Origin: Nocardioides nitrophenolicus
GTDB lineage: Bacteria > Actinomycetota > Actinomycetes > Propionibacteriales > Nocardioidaceae
DNA: 64,000 bases
Direction of reading: 5' to 3'
NCBI RefSeq assembly: GCF_016907515.1
Contig: NZ_JAFBBY010000001.1
Location: forward strand, 4,588,001 to 4,652,000
Shown here: positions 7,292 to 15,791 of the stretch, piece by piece
Layout: each line of letters starts with the position of its first letter
Position numbering within the stretch: the first letter of the stretch is position 1
Translations under genes and position numbers: made by a program
Notes under the pieces: model-generated
Seen by the model: the letters and a program-made list of their open reading frames with translations, nothing else
Database searches by the model: none
Told to the model about the DNA's origin: nothing

Positions 7292-8929
7292 ATGTCCACT
7301 TCCACGTTCGTACGCCGAGCGGTCGCCGCCGTCGCCGGTGGTGCCGTCGTCGCCGGTGGCCTGCTGGCGGTCGCGCCGGCGCCGGTGGCGCACGCCGCCG
7401 CTTCAACAGCCCCTGCCGACCTGTCCGCCGCCTGGCTGGTGGACCGGCTCGACGACCAGCACCTCTTCACCTACGAGAACTACGGCTCCTCGTCGACGGA
7501 TGTCGGACTCTCGATCGACCTCATGCTCGACCTGATCGAGCGCGGCACGGACGCGACGGTCGTGAGCCAGATCGCCAGTGCGGTCGAGACCAAGGCGTCG
7601 ACCTACGCCGCTCACGACAGCTACCCGACGACCTTCGACTGCGCGTATCCCTACGGCCCGGTCTCCTCCACGACGGTGGACACGTACTACGCGAACGCTA
7701 CGGCGAAGGCGCTTGCCGGCCTCAAGGCGGCAGGCAGGAGCGGCGCCACGGTCGATGGGCTCGAGGCGCAGCTCGAGACGATCACCATCGACAGCGGTGC
7801 TGACGCCGGCCGGATCTCGGACACCACCACCCAGGGTGGTGTCTCGCGGCCGGACTGCGACTACGCCAACGTCTTCGGTCAGGCCTTCGCGGTCCGTGCG
7901 CTGGACGCGGTCGGAAGCCCCGAGGAGGACGCAGCCCTGACCTACCTGCTGGGCCAGCAGAACGGCGACGGCAGCTGGAACCAGGACCTGCGTCTCGTCG
8001 GCGGCACTCAGCCCGCGCCCGACCCGGCGGCCGACGCGACGGCCATCGCCATCCTGCAGCTTCAGCAGATCCAGCCGTCGAGCGGCCTGCAGGCACCCAC
8101 CACCGCCGCGATCGCCAAGGGCATCGCCTGGCTGGTGGCGAACCAGGCGTCCGACGGCAGCTTCGGAGCCACCGGGCTCTTCGGCCCCAACGCCAACGAG
8201 ACCGGCCTGGCCGGCTGGGCTCTCGGCAAGGCCGGCAAGGCCGACGCCGCCGCACGTGCCGCTGGCTGGCTCGCCGCTCACCAGGCGCTCCGGTTGGCCG
8301 GCTGCGCGAGCGGACTCGACGCCGAGAACGGTGCCGTTGCCTACTCCGACAACGCCCTCGCCACGGGGCTGGCCAGCGGCATCACGGCGACCGCCGAGGG
8401 GCAGTGGATCCGCTCGACCGCAGCGGCCCTGCCCGCGCTTGCCTACCTGCCGTCCAGCTCGCCGAGCCTGACGACGTTCGTGGACGCCGGTACGACCGCC
8501 CAGCTGCCGATCCAGGGCACCTACCCCGGCCAGCAGGTCTGTGTCTCGGGGCTGGGCGCATCTCAGCGCGTCACCTCTCCGGCTCTGGCCAAGCTCACCG
8601 TCCCTGCGGGTACCGCCGACCACACCGTCACGCTGACGTACGCCGGGGGGAGCGCGACCGCGACGTTGAAGGCCCTCGACGCCAAGAAGCTCAAGGTCAA
8701 GGTCGCCGCCAAGCTCAAGGCGAACAAGAAGGCGACGATCAAGGTCAAGGGGCTCGCCGCGGGGGAGTCCGTGACGGTCAAGATCGGCAAGAAGAAGGTC
8801 ACCGGAACGGCCAATGCCAAGGGCGTGGCCAAGGTGAAGATCAAGGCCAAGAAGAAGGGCAAGGCCGCGGTCAAGGTCGTCGGCCAGTTCCCCGACCGCA
8901 AGGGCAAGGCCACGACCCGGGTCGTGTGA
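7292..8929 (+). CDS. Secreted alpha/alpha-barrel (prenyltransferase-repeat) protein, candidate B12 binder
   Basis: 545 residues from ATG 7292, preceded by GGGAAGG; upstream in-frame starts lie inside the riboswitch. A Sec signal peptide ends near AHA-AA (about residue 35). Residues about 45-400 consist of helical repeats with QW-like motifs (LLGQQNGDGSWNQ, VANQASDGSFG). This is the alpha6/alpha6-barrel pattern of squalene-cyclase/prenyltransferase repeats, shared with the N-terminal domain of transcobalamin and intrinsic factor. No cyclase DxDD motif is evident, so catalysis is unlikely. The C-terminal ~110 residues form a Lys-rich beta domain that may attach to the cell envelope. Control by a cobalamin riboswitch and the neighbours suggest extracellular cobalamin capture; that role is inference. 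Confidence 0.75.
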   Translation: MSTSTFVRRAVAAVAGGAVVAGGLLAVAPAPVAHAAASTAPADLSAAWLVDRLDDQHLFTYENYGSSSTDVGLSIDLMLDLIERGTDATVVSQIASAVETKASTYAAHDSYPTTFDCAYPYGPVSSTTVDTYYANATAKALAGLKAAGRSGATVDGLEAQLETITIDSGADAGRISDTTTQGGVSRPDCDYANVFGQAFAVRALDAVGSPEEDAALTYLLGQQNGDGSWNQDLRLVGGTQPAPDPAADATAIAILQLQQIQPSSGLQAPTTAAIAKGIAWLVANQASDGSFGATGLFGPNANETGLAGWALGKAGKADAAARAAGWLAAHQALRLAGCASGLDAENGAVAYSDNALATGLASGITATAEGQWIRSTAAALPALAYLPSSSPSLTTFVDAGTTAQLPIQGTYPGQQVCVSGLGASQRVTSPALAKLTVPAGTADHTVTLTYAGGSATATLKALDAKKLKVKVAAKLKANKKATIKVKGLAAGESVTVKIGKKKVTGTANAKGVAKVKIKAKKKGKAAVKVVGQFPDRKGKATTRVV

Positions 8930-8931
8930 CG

Positions 8932-9813
8932 ATGCCGATCAGGTCACTGCGCACGGCGGCCGCGACGATCCTCGTCGCGGCCACCGTGGCACTTCTTCCC
9001 CAGGCAACGGCCCACGCCGCAGGCTGTGCCGGCTCGTCGGGCGTCTCCGTGGTCGTCGACTTCAACGAGCTCAACGGCGGATCCCTCTCCGCGGCATGCG
9101 TCGGCAACGGCGGTGGCAAGACAGCCGCGACGCTGTTCGACACTGCGGGCTACAAGCTGAGTCCCGTCACGGGCGAAGCCGGTGCGATCTGCAAGGTGAG
9201 CGGCTATCCGGAGGACGCTGGCTGCGTGAACATGCCGCCCGCGACCGCCTACTGGAGCCTCTGGTGGTCCGACGGCAAGTCGGGCACCTGGTGGTACGCC
9301 GACGCCGGGGCCGGGAACCTCACCGTCCCCGACGGCGGCTACGTCGCCTTCGCCTGGCACCAGGGCAGCGGTCGCGCCACCCCGCCCGACGTGACGCCCA
9401 CGCCGCGGGTCGCTCCGAGCCCGACACCCGGCGCGACCAAGTCGACGAAGCCGAAGCCGAGCACCAAGCCCACGCCGAAGCCCACCGCCAAGCCGTCGGC
9501 GGCACCGACGTCGGCGACGCCGACCACGAGCCCGGCCTCGAGCAGCACCCCCACGCCCTCCGAGCTGCCGAGCGACCAGCCGAGCGAGCAGCCGACCGAG
9601 ATGCCGACCGAGACGTCGGCGGTGCCGACCCCGACGACGACCGCGGACGTGCCGTCGATCGACGAGATCACCGACGGTCCCGAGGCGACGGCGGCCAGCA
9701 CCGACGGCACGGACGACGGCGGCGGGTTCCCGGCGTGGCTCGGGATCGGGCTGGTCGTGGTGGTGCTCGGGGCGGCGGGCGCCGTACCCGTGCTGCGTCG
9801 GCGAGGGCGATGA
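8932..9813 (+). CDS. Cell-surface protein with DUF4430-like (transcobalamin C-terminal type) domain
   Basis: 293 residues. A signal peptide ends at AHAAG (about residue 30). Residues about 32-145 match the DUF4430/transcobalamin C-terminal beta-domain pattern: paired cysteines (ICKVSGYP, AGCVNMPP), YWSLWWSDGKSGTWWYADAG and a final GGYVAFAWH strand. A Pro/Thr/Ser/Lys-rich linker of about 110 residues resembles a wall-spanning stalk. One C-terminal hydrophobic helix (WLGIGLVVVVLGAAGAVPVL) followed by RRRGR anchors it in the membrane. No LPxTG motif is seen. It starts 2 nt after the barrel protein stop. In animal B12 carriers this domain and the barrel are one chain; here they are separate genes. 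B12 binding is inferred. Confidence 0.75.
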   Translation: MPIRSLRTAAATILVAATVALLPQATAHAAGCAGSSGVSVVVDFNELNGGSLSAACVGNGGGKTAATLFDTAGYKLSPVTGEAGAICKVSGYPEDAGCVNMPPATAYWSLWWSDGKSGTWWYADAGAGNLTVPDGGYVAFAWHQGSGRATPPDVTPTPRVAPSPTPGATKSTKPKPSTKPTPKPTAKPSAAPTSATPTTSPASSSTPTPSELPSDQPSEQPTEMPTETSAVPTPTTTADVPSIDEITDGPEATAASTDGTDDGGGFPAWLGIGLVVVVLGAAGAVPVLRRRGR

Positions 9814-10907
9814 GACTGGCGCGGGACCTCCACCCCGTGGCGTGGTGGGTGTGGGCGGTGGGCCTCGCGGTGGCCGCCTCCTGCACGACCAACCCGCTGC
9901 TGCTCCTGGTCCTGCTCGGCGCCGTCACCCTGGTCGTGCTGACCTGCCGCTCCGACCAGCCGTGGGCCCGCTCGTTCCGCCTCTACGTCTGGCTGGGGGT
10001 GGTGGTGCTGGTGGTCCGGATCCTGTTCCGGGTGCTCCTCGGCGGGGACGCGCCGGGGCACGTGCTGTTCACCCTCCCCACGATCCCGCTGCCGGACTGG
10101 GCGGCGGGGATCTCCCTCCTCGGGCCGTTCACCCGCGAGGAGCTGCTGGCGGCGACGTACGAGGGGCTGCGCCTGGCGACCCTGCTGATCGCGGTCGGGG
10201 CCGCCAACGCCCTGGCCAACCCCAAGCGGCTGATGAAGTCGCTGCCGCCCGCCCTCTACGAGATCGGCACGGCGATGACCGTCGCCATCAGCGTGGTCCC
10301 GCAGCTCGCCGACAGTGCGCGCCGGGTGCGGGCCGCGCAGCAGCTGCGCGGGGGGCCGACGGGGCGGTGGCGGCGGATCCGTGGCGTTCGGCGGCTGCTG
10401 GTGCCGATCCTCGAGGACGCCTTCGACCGGTCCCTCGCCCTCGCGGCCGGGATGGATGCGCGCGGCTACGGCCGCACCGGCGAGCTGAGCGCCCGGCAGC
10501 GGCGCGCCACCGGCGCGCTGATCATCGCCGGCCTGATCGGCGTCTGCGTCGGCGTCTACGCCTTCCTCGACAGCACCGCGCCGCGGCTGCTGGCGCTGCC
10601 GATGCTGGTGCTCGGCATGCTGCTCGCCCTCGGTGGCTTCGCGCTGGCGGGCCGGCGGGTGCAGCGCACCCGTTACCGCCCGGACCGCTGGCGGCTCCCC
10701 GAGCTGGTGGTCGCGGCGTCCGGCATCGCCGCGGGCGCGGGGATGTGGGCGCTGCAGCGCTGGGAGAGCGCGATCGCGCACCCCGGCGTCCTGGTCCGCC
10801 CGGAGGTCTCGCTGCTCGCCCTGGTGGCCGCTCTGGTCGCCGTCCTGCCGGTCTGGGCGGCCCCGCTGCCCGTGACCGCCGGGCGGCGCGAGGAGGCCCT
10901 GGCCTGA
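9810..10907 (+). CDS. ECF transporter transmembrane (T) component
   Basis: 365-residue integral membrane protein with about six or more hydrophobic segments. It is the EcfT/CbiQ-type coupling subunit linking ATPases to the substrate-binding S component. The two diagnostic Ala-Arg-Gly-type coupling motifs are present in AQQLRGG (about residue 180) and GMDARGYGR (about residue 217), on either side of a cytoplasmic helix pair. It starts by ATGA overlap with the preceding surface-protein gene and shares one base with the ATPase gene. The B12 riboswitch upstream suggests cobalamin or a corrinoid as cargo. Confidence 0.88.
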   Translation: MRLARDLHPVAWWVWAVGLAVAASCTTNPLLLLVLLGAVTLVVLTCRSDQPWARSFRLYVWLGVVVLVVRILFRVLLGGDAPGHVLFTLPTIPLPDWAAGISLLGPFTREELLAATYEGLRLATLLIAVGAANALANPKRLMKSLPPALYEIGTAMTVAISVVPQLADSARRVRAAQQLRGGPTGRWRRIRGVRRLLVPILEDAFDRSLALAAGMDARGYGRTGELSARQRRATGALIIAGLIGVCVGVYAFLDSTAPRLLALPMLVLGMLLALGGFALAGRRVQRTRYRPDRWRLPELVVAASGIAAGAGMWALQRWESAIAHPGVLVRPEVSLLALVAALVAVLPVWAAPLPVTAGRREEALA

Positions 10908-12535
10908 TGCTCGAGCTGCGCGCGATCACCCTGACGTACGACGACCCCGAGACGGGCGCGAGTGCCACCGTCCTCGACGGCGTCGACCTGACCGTCGCCG
11001 ACGGCGAGCTGGTGGTCCTGGCCGGCCCGACCGGGGTCGGCAAGTCGACCCTGCTCGGCGTCGTGGCCGGCCTGGTGCCGTCGTACTCCGGCGGCACGCT
11101 CACCGGCGACGTGCTCCTCGACGGCGCCAGCATCGTCGAGCAGCCCGCCCGGGAGCGTGCCCACGCCATCGGGTACGTCGGCCAGAACCCCGCGGCGTGG
11201 TTCGTCACCGACACCGTGGAGGAGGAGCTGGCGTTCGGGATGGAGCAGCTGGGGCTGCCCGCGCCGACCATGCGCCGCCGGGTCGAGGAGACGCTCGACC
11301 TGCTCGGCATCGCCGACCTGCGCCACCGCGACCTGCGCACCCTCTCCGGCGGCCAGCAGCAGCGGGTCGCGATCGGGGCCGTGCTCACCACCCATCCCCG
11401 GCTGCTGGTGCTCGACGAGCCCACCTCCGCGCTGGACCCGACCGCGGCCGAGGACGTGCTGGCGACGCTCACCCGGCTGGTCCACGACCTCGGCGTCTCG
11501 GTGCTGGTCGCCGAGCACCGCCTCGAGCGGGTGGTGCCCTTCGCCGATCGGCTCTGCCTGCTCCACCGGGGTGGCCGGGTCGAGGTCGGCGAGCCCGCCG
11601 TGGTGCTCCGGGACGCGCCGATCGCGCCGCCGCTCGTCGAGCTGGGCCGGCTCGCCGGCTGGGAGCCGCTGCCGCTCACCGTGCGCGACGCCCGGCGCCG
11701 CGCGCCCGCGCTGAGGGAGCGGCTGGGCGCGCCGCCCGACCGCGAGCAGCCCGGCACCGCGGAGCCCGTCGTCGACGTGCGCCGCCTGGTGCTCGCCCAC
11801 GGCCGCACCCCGGTCCTGCGCGAGGTCGACTTGAGCCTGCGGCCCGGCACCGTCACCGCCCTGATGGGCCGCAACGGCGCCGGGAAGTCCACGCTGCTGT
11901 GGGCGCTGCAGGGCCGCCACGCCGCCGCCTCCGGCACGGTGCGCGTGGCCGGCCGGGAGCCCGCGGCCCTCAGGCCCGAGGAGCGCAGGAGTACCACCGG
12001 CCTGGTGCCGCAGAGCCCCGCCGACCTGCTCTACCTGGAGACCGTGGCCGAGGAGTGCGCCGCGGCCGACCGGTCGGCCGGAGCCGCCGCCGGGACGTGT
12101 CGCGGCCTGCTCGACCGCCTCGCCCCCGGCATCGACCCCGACCGCCACCCGCGCGACCTCTCGGAGGGGCAGCGGCTCGCGCTCGCGGTGGCGATCGTGC
12201 TCACCTCCCGGCCGCCGGTGCTGCTGCTCGACGAGCCGACCCGTGGCCTCGACTACCCGGCCAAGCGCGCTCTCGCGGCGCTGCTGCGCGAGCTCGCGGG
12301 GGAGCCGGAGGCGGCCCGGGCCGTGCTCGTCGCGACCCACGACGTCGAGTTCGTCGCTCAGGTCGCCGACGACCTGGTCGTGCTCGCCGACGGCGAGGTG
12401 GTGTCCGCCGGGCCCGTGGTGCCCACCGTCTTGGAGTCGCCGGCGTTCGCGCCCCAGGTGACCAAGGTGCTCGGCGCCGGCTGGCTGCGGGTCGAGGACG
12501 TGGCGGCGAGCCTGGCCGCCGAGGTCGCCCGGTGA
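10907..12535 (+). CDS. ECF transporter ATP-binding protein, two fused ABC domains (EcfA1-A2)
   Basis: 542 residues with two complete ABC cassettes in one chain, replacing the usual pair of separate ATPases. Cassette 1: Walker A GPTGVGKST (about residues 40-48), QNP Q-loop, signature LSGGQQQR, Walker B LLVLDEPTSALD, switch His in VAEHR. Cassette 2: Walker A GRNGAGKST (about 321), a slightly altered signature LSEGQ (about 417), Walker B LLLDEPTRGLD and VATHD. The two differ enough that the two sites may not be equivalent. It powers the T/S complex, and the overlaps on both sides indicate translational coupling. Confidence 0.93.
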   Translation: MLELRAITLTYDDPETGASATVLDGVDLTVADGELVVLAGPTGVGKSTLLGVVAGLVPSYSGGTLTGDVLLDGASIVEQPARERAHAIGYVGQNPAAWFVTDTVEEELAFGMEQLGLPAPTMRRRVEETLDLLGIADLRHRDLRTLSGGQQQRVAIGAVLTTHPRLLVLDEPTSALDPTAAEDVLATLTRLVHDLGVSVLVAEHRLERVVPFADRLCLLHRGGRVEVGEPAVVLRDAPIAPPLVELGRLAGWEPLPLTVRDARRRAPALRERLGAPPDREQPGTAEPVVDVRRLVLAHGRTPVLREVDLSLRPGTVTALMGRNGAGKSTLLWALQGRHAAASGTVRVAGREPAALRPEERRSTTGLVPQSPADLLYLETVAEECAAADRSAGAAAGTCRGLLDRLAPGIDPDRHPRDLSEGQRLALAVAIVLTSRPPVLLLDEPTRGLDYPAKRALAALLRELAGEPEAARAVLVATHDVEFVAQVADDLVVLADGEVVSAGPVVPTVLESPAFAPQVTKVLGAGWLRVEDVAASLAAEVAR

Positions 12536-13383
12536 GCCCGGTGAGCCCGGTGAGCCAGACGAGCCGGACCCGCACGGCCGCCGTGCCCCTGCGGCTGCGG
12601 TCCGGCGTGGTCCTCGCGATCACCTCGGTGATCGGCCTGCTCATGCTGGCCTGGCCGCTGCTGCTCGACGTGCCGGCCGACGCCGAGCGGGTCGACCCGC
12701 CGTTCCTCTTCCTGCTCCTCCTGCCGGTGATCCTGGGCGTGGTGCTGGCCGAGATGAGCGAGGGCGGGATGGACGCCCGGGTGCTGGCCGTGCTCGGCGT
12801 CCTCAGCGCGGTCAACGCCGTGCTCCGCCTGGTCAGCGCCGGTACGGCGGGGCTGGAGCTGGTCTTCTTCCTGCTGATCCTCGGTGGACGGGTCTTCGGG
12901 GCCGGCTTCGGCTTCGTGCTCGGCTGCACCTCGCTGTTCGCCTCCGCCCTGATGACCGCCGGCGTCGGTCCCTGGCTGCCCTTCCAGATGCTCGTCGCGG
13001 CCTGGGTCGGCATGGGCGCCGGACTGCTCCCGCGCCGGGTCCGCGGGCGCGCGGAGATCGCCCTGCTGGCGGCGTACGGCGTGCTCTCGGCGTACCTCTA
13101 CGGGCTGCTCATGAACCTGCAGGGGTGGCCGTTCATGGCCGGCATCCAGGTCCCCGGGCAGGACTCGACCGAGATCTCGTACGTCCCCGGCGCGGGGGTG
13201 CTCGAGAACCTGCACCACTTCGTCGTCTACACGCTGCTGACCTCCACCGGCGGCTGGGACACCGGGCGGGCGGTCACCAACGCCCTGGCGATCGTGCTGC
13301 TCGGCCCCGCGGTGCTGGTCACCCTGCGCCGCGCGGCCCGCCGGGCCAGGATCGACCGGAGCGGAACCCCTACGGCTCGATGA
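12532..13383 (+). CDS. ECF transporter S component (substrate-binding membrane subunit)
   Basis: 283 residues with about six transmembrane helices between residues 25 and 265. An EcfS-like core (LGGRVFGAGFGFVLGCTSLF, then FQMLVAAWVGMGAGLLP) lies in the middle. The GTG at 12532 overlaps the ATPase stop. The start region is a 9-nt tandem (GTGAGCCCG repeated at 12532, 12541 and 12550) offering three in-frame GTG codons, so the exact start is uncertain and repeat-number changes would not break the frame. As the last gene of the riboswitch unit it probably sets substrate specificity (cobalamin or precursor, inferred). Its 3' end overlaps the convergent dehydrogenase gene by 14 nt. Confidence 0.85.
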   Translation: MSPVSPVSQTSRTRTAAVPLRLRSGVVLAITSVIGLLMLAWPLLLDVPADAERVDPPFLFLLLLPVILGVVLAEMSEGGMDARVLAVLGVLSAVNAVLRLVSAGTAGLELVFFLLILGGRVFGAGFGFVLGCTSLFASALMTAGVGPWLPFQMLVAAWVGMGAGLLPRRVRGRAEIALLAAYGVLSAYLYGLLMNLQGWPFMAGIQVPGQDSTEISYVPGAGVLENLHHFVVYTLLTSTGGWDTGRAVTNALAIVLLGPAVLVTLRRAARRARIDRSGTPTAR

Positions 13384-14548
13384 GCAGGATCCGGTCGTCG
13401 TCGGGACCGGGCTCGCCGCGGCCGTCCTCGTTGCTGGTGCTCAGCCAGAGCCGGCCGTCGGGCGCGCGGACGACGGTCCGCAGTCGGCCGTACTCGCCGG
13501 CGGCCTTCGCGCCCTCCCCGGTGAAGTACGCCGTCGGGTCGCTCACCTGGCCGTCGGCGACCTTGATCCGCCACAGTCGCTCGCCGTTGAGCGCGGCCAT
13601 CCAGAGGTATCCGCCGGCGTAGGCGAGCCCGGACGGGGACGCCTCGTCGGGAGACCAGGTGAGCAGCGGCTGGGCGTACTTCGCGGGGCCGCCCGTGCCC
13701 TCGACGACCGGCCAGCCGTAGTCCTCACCGGGCACGATCCGGTTGAGCTCGTCGGCCTCGGCGTCGCCGAACTCGGAGGCCCAGAGCAGGCCCTCGTCGT
13801 CCCAGGCGAGGCCTTGGACGTTGCGATGACCCCAGGACCACACGGCGTCGCCGAAGGGGTTGCCGGGGGCGGGCTGCCCGTCGGCGGTGATCCGCAGGAT
13901 CTTCCCGGCGTACGACTTCCGGTCGCGGGCGAGCTCCTCGTCGCCGGTCTCACCGGTGGAGACGTAGAGGAAGCCGTCGGGGCCGAACGCCAGCCGGCCG
14001 CCGTCGTGGATCCGGCCGTTGGGGATGCCGGTGAGGACCGGCTCGACCGGACCGAGGCCGTCCGCGGTCAGCGTGGCCCGGACCACGCGGTTGTCGTCGT
14101 CGGTGCAGACGTAGAAGTAGACCAGGTGGTCGGAGGCGAAGGCGGGGGAGACCGCGACGCCGAGCAGGCCGGCCTCGCCGCCGGGTGCGGTCTCGGGGAT
14201 GGTGCCGACCTCGACCACCTCGCCCTCGTCCTCGGTCGTCTCGCCGTTGCCAGCGACGGCCGGCGGGGTGACGAGCAGCACCCGGCCGCTGTCGCGCTCG
14301 GTCACCACGCCGCGGCCGTCGGGAAGGAAGTCGATGCCCCACGGCGTCGCCAGCCCGCTCGCCACCGTGGCGACGACGTCGGGGACGCCGTCGATGGTGA
14401 AGATGACCTTCCCGTCGACGACCGACCCGGTCGGGGCGGCGGTGGCGGTGCCGCTCACGTCGACCTCGCTGACGTTGCCGCCCTGGCCGCAGCCGGCGGC
14501 GAGGACCGCCAGCGCGGCGAGCCCGGCGGCCCCGGCCAGGCGCCTCAC
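13370..14548 (-). CDS. Lipoprotein PQQ-dependent sugar dehydrogenase family (GSDH)
   Basis: 392 residues. The GTG at 14548 overlaps the stop of the upstream hydrolase gene (GTGA) and gives a lipoprotein signal with AAGC at Cys20. The rest is a six-bladed beta-propeller of the glucose/sorbosone dehydrogenase family. Landmarks are ATPWGIDFLPDGRGVVTERD, EAGLLGVAVSP, IHDGGRLAFGPDGFLYVSTG, WSWGHRNVQGLAWD and the terminal LWLSTSNEDGRG. It acts outside the membrane; the true electron-donor sugar is unknown, and many homologues may not be PQQ-loaded. It is co-oriented and translationally coupled with the alpha/beta hydrolase. Confidence 0.88.
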   Translation of the reverse strand: MRRLAGAAGLAALAVLAAGCGQGGNVSEVDVSGTATAAPTGSVVDGKVIFTIDGVPDVVATVASGLATPWGIDFLPDGRGVVTERDSGRVLLVTPPAVAGNGETTEDEGEVVEVGTIPETAPGGEAGLLGVAVSPAFASDHLVYFYVCTDDDNRVVRATLTADGLGPVEPVLTGIPNGRIHDGGRLAFGPDGFLYVSTGETGDEELARDRKSYAGKILRITADGQPAPGNPFGDAVWSWGHRNVQGLAWDDEGLLWASEFGDAEADELNRIVPGEDYGWPVVEGTGGPAKYAQPLLTWSPDEASPSGLAYAGGYLWMAALNGERLWRIKVADGQVSDPTAYFTGEGAKAAGEYGRLRTVVRAPDGRLWLSTSNEDGRGEPGPDDDRILLIEP

Positions 14549-15480
14549 GACAGCTGCTCCAGGAACTCCAGCAGCAGGCCGTGCACCCGCTCGGGCTGCT
14601 CCAGCTGGACGAAGTGGGAGCCGCGCAGCTCGACGTACGAGCTCTGCTTGCCGGTCTCGGTCAGTCGCTCGGACGCGCTGGCCATGTCGCGGGCACCGGC
14701 CAGCACGTCCCAGGTCGCCGCGACGAACATGGTCGGCACGTTGATCCGGCTCAGCCGCACCCGCGGGTGCCGGGAGGTGCTGATCGCCAGGTGGGCGTAC
14801 CAGTCGACCGGCGTGGTGAGGAACTCCTGGAGGCCGACCGCGGCGGCCTCGGGGTCGGCCATCGGGAACATGAACCCGGTCCGGCCGAGGAGCCGGACCA
14901 CGCCCGGCGTCATCGGCAGGTTGCGCACGATCGGGTTGACCGCCCAGCCGGCGTGGCGGGCGACCCGGCACGCGTTGACGGTCACGGCGCGGGCGATCAG
15001 CCGGGGCAGGTGCAGCGGGCCGAGCATGGTGGCGAAGGTGTCGCCGGGGACGCCGCACATCGCGAAGATGCCGCGGACCCGCTCGGGGTGGCGGTAGGTC
15101 AGCTCGAAGGCGGTGTTGACGCCCATCGACCAGCCCATGAGCACGGCGCTGTCGATGCCGAAGTGGTCCATGACGGAGAGCCCGTCCTGGACGAAGTGCT
15201 CGATCTCGACGTGCTTCGGGTCGGCCGGGCGCTCCGAGCCGCCGACGCCGCGGTGGTTCCACGACACCACGCGCACGCCGCAGTCGGGCTCGAGCAGCCA
15301 GGGCCACAGGTAGGGGTTGGTGCCCAGCCCGTTGCAGAGCACGACGGTGGGCCCGTCGATCTCCCCGTCGGGGTCGTTGGTCCAGGCGCGGACGTGGGTC
15401 CCGTCGTCGGACAGGATGTCGCGGAAGGCGATCGACGCCGTCCGAACGCGCTGCTCGGGCCGGGGAGCGGAGGTCGACAT
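14545..15480 (-). CDS. Alpha/beta-fold hydrolase
   Basis: 311 residues, cytoplasmic. Start ATG 15480 is preferred to upstream extensions because MSTSAPRPEQ begins normal-looking protein and the extension is low-complexity Arg/Pro. Motifs: VVLCNGLGTN oxyanion loop, SWNHRGVGGSE, nucleophile elbow GWSMG (about residue 125-129), acid in VAATWDVLAG and His in GSHFVQLEQPE near the C-terminus. This is the general esterase/lipase/haloperoxidase type; the substrate cannot be told. The gene overlaps the lipoprotein dehydrogenase downstream. Confidence 0.88.
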   Translation of the reverse strand: MSTSAPRPEQRVRTASIAFRDILSDDGTHVRAWTNDPDGEIDGPTVVLCNGLGTNPYLWPWLLEPDCGVRVVSWNHRGVGGSERPADPKHVEIEHFVQDGLSVMDHFGIDSAVLMGWSMGVNTAFELTYRHPERVRGIFAMCGVPGDTFATMLGPLHLPRLIARAVTVNACRVARHAGWAVNPIVRNLPMTPGVVRLLGRTGFMFPMADPEAAAVGLQEFLTTPVDWYAHLAISTSRHPRVRLSRINVPTMFVAATWDVLAGARDMASASERLTETGKQSSYVELRGSHFVQLEQPERVHGLLLEFLEQLS

Positions 15481-15521
15481 GGCGCCGATTGTGCCGGACC
15501 CCGGGCCCGGGAGCGCGGACG

Positions 15522-15725
15522 TCAGGCGTGCAGCGAGACGGAGCCCTCGCCGAGGACGGTACGACGGGCGCCGGCTCGGGCGGCGAGGAAGGTCTCGACG
15601 TCCTCGCGCTCGGCGCGGCGCTGGGTGCACGCGGTGAGCGCGACCATGGCGTTGCGGCGGGCCTGCTGCTGGAGGGCGACGGACCAGGTGTGGACGAGAC
15701 GGGTCAGGGGCTCAGGCAGTGACAT
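15522..15725 (-). CDS. Small hypothetical protein
   Basis: 67 residues with ATG 15725, preceded by GGAG about 10 nt upstream. It is basic and helical (LTRLVHTWSVALQQQARRNA, then RRAEREDVETFLAAR), without signal or membrane segment. I do not recognise it. It sits alone between the hydrolase and the EamA transporter, same strand as both. The codon pattern (G/C third positions) supports it as a real gene. Confidence 0.5.
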   Translation of the reverse strand: MSLPEPLTRLVHTWSVALQQQARRNAMVALTACTQRRAEREDVETFLAARAGARRTVLGEGSVSLHA

Positions 15726-15791
15726 GGGGGTGTCAGCTCCGGATGGGGGACGGCGGAGTACCGAATCTACGACCGCGGTGGGCGGTGGAGG

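Noticed and set aside
7292..8929. Squalene/terpene cyclase
   Set aside because: It is exported, shows no cyclase aspartate motif and sits under a cobalamin riboswitch with an ECF transporter.
9842..10906. 5' extension of the ECF ATPase frame back to 9842
   Set aside because: It is an Arg/Pro-rich shadow of the T component; ATG 10907 gives the overlap and a normal ABC start.
14549..15307. Upstream extension of the GSDH-like dehydrogenase
   Set aside because: It is antisense-like shadow of the hydrolase on the same strand in another frame; the lipoprotein signal starts at GTG 14548.
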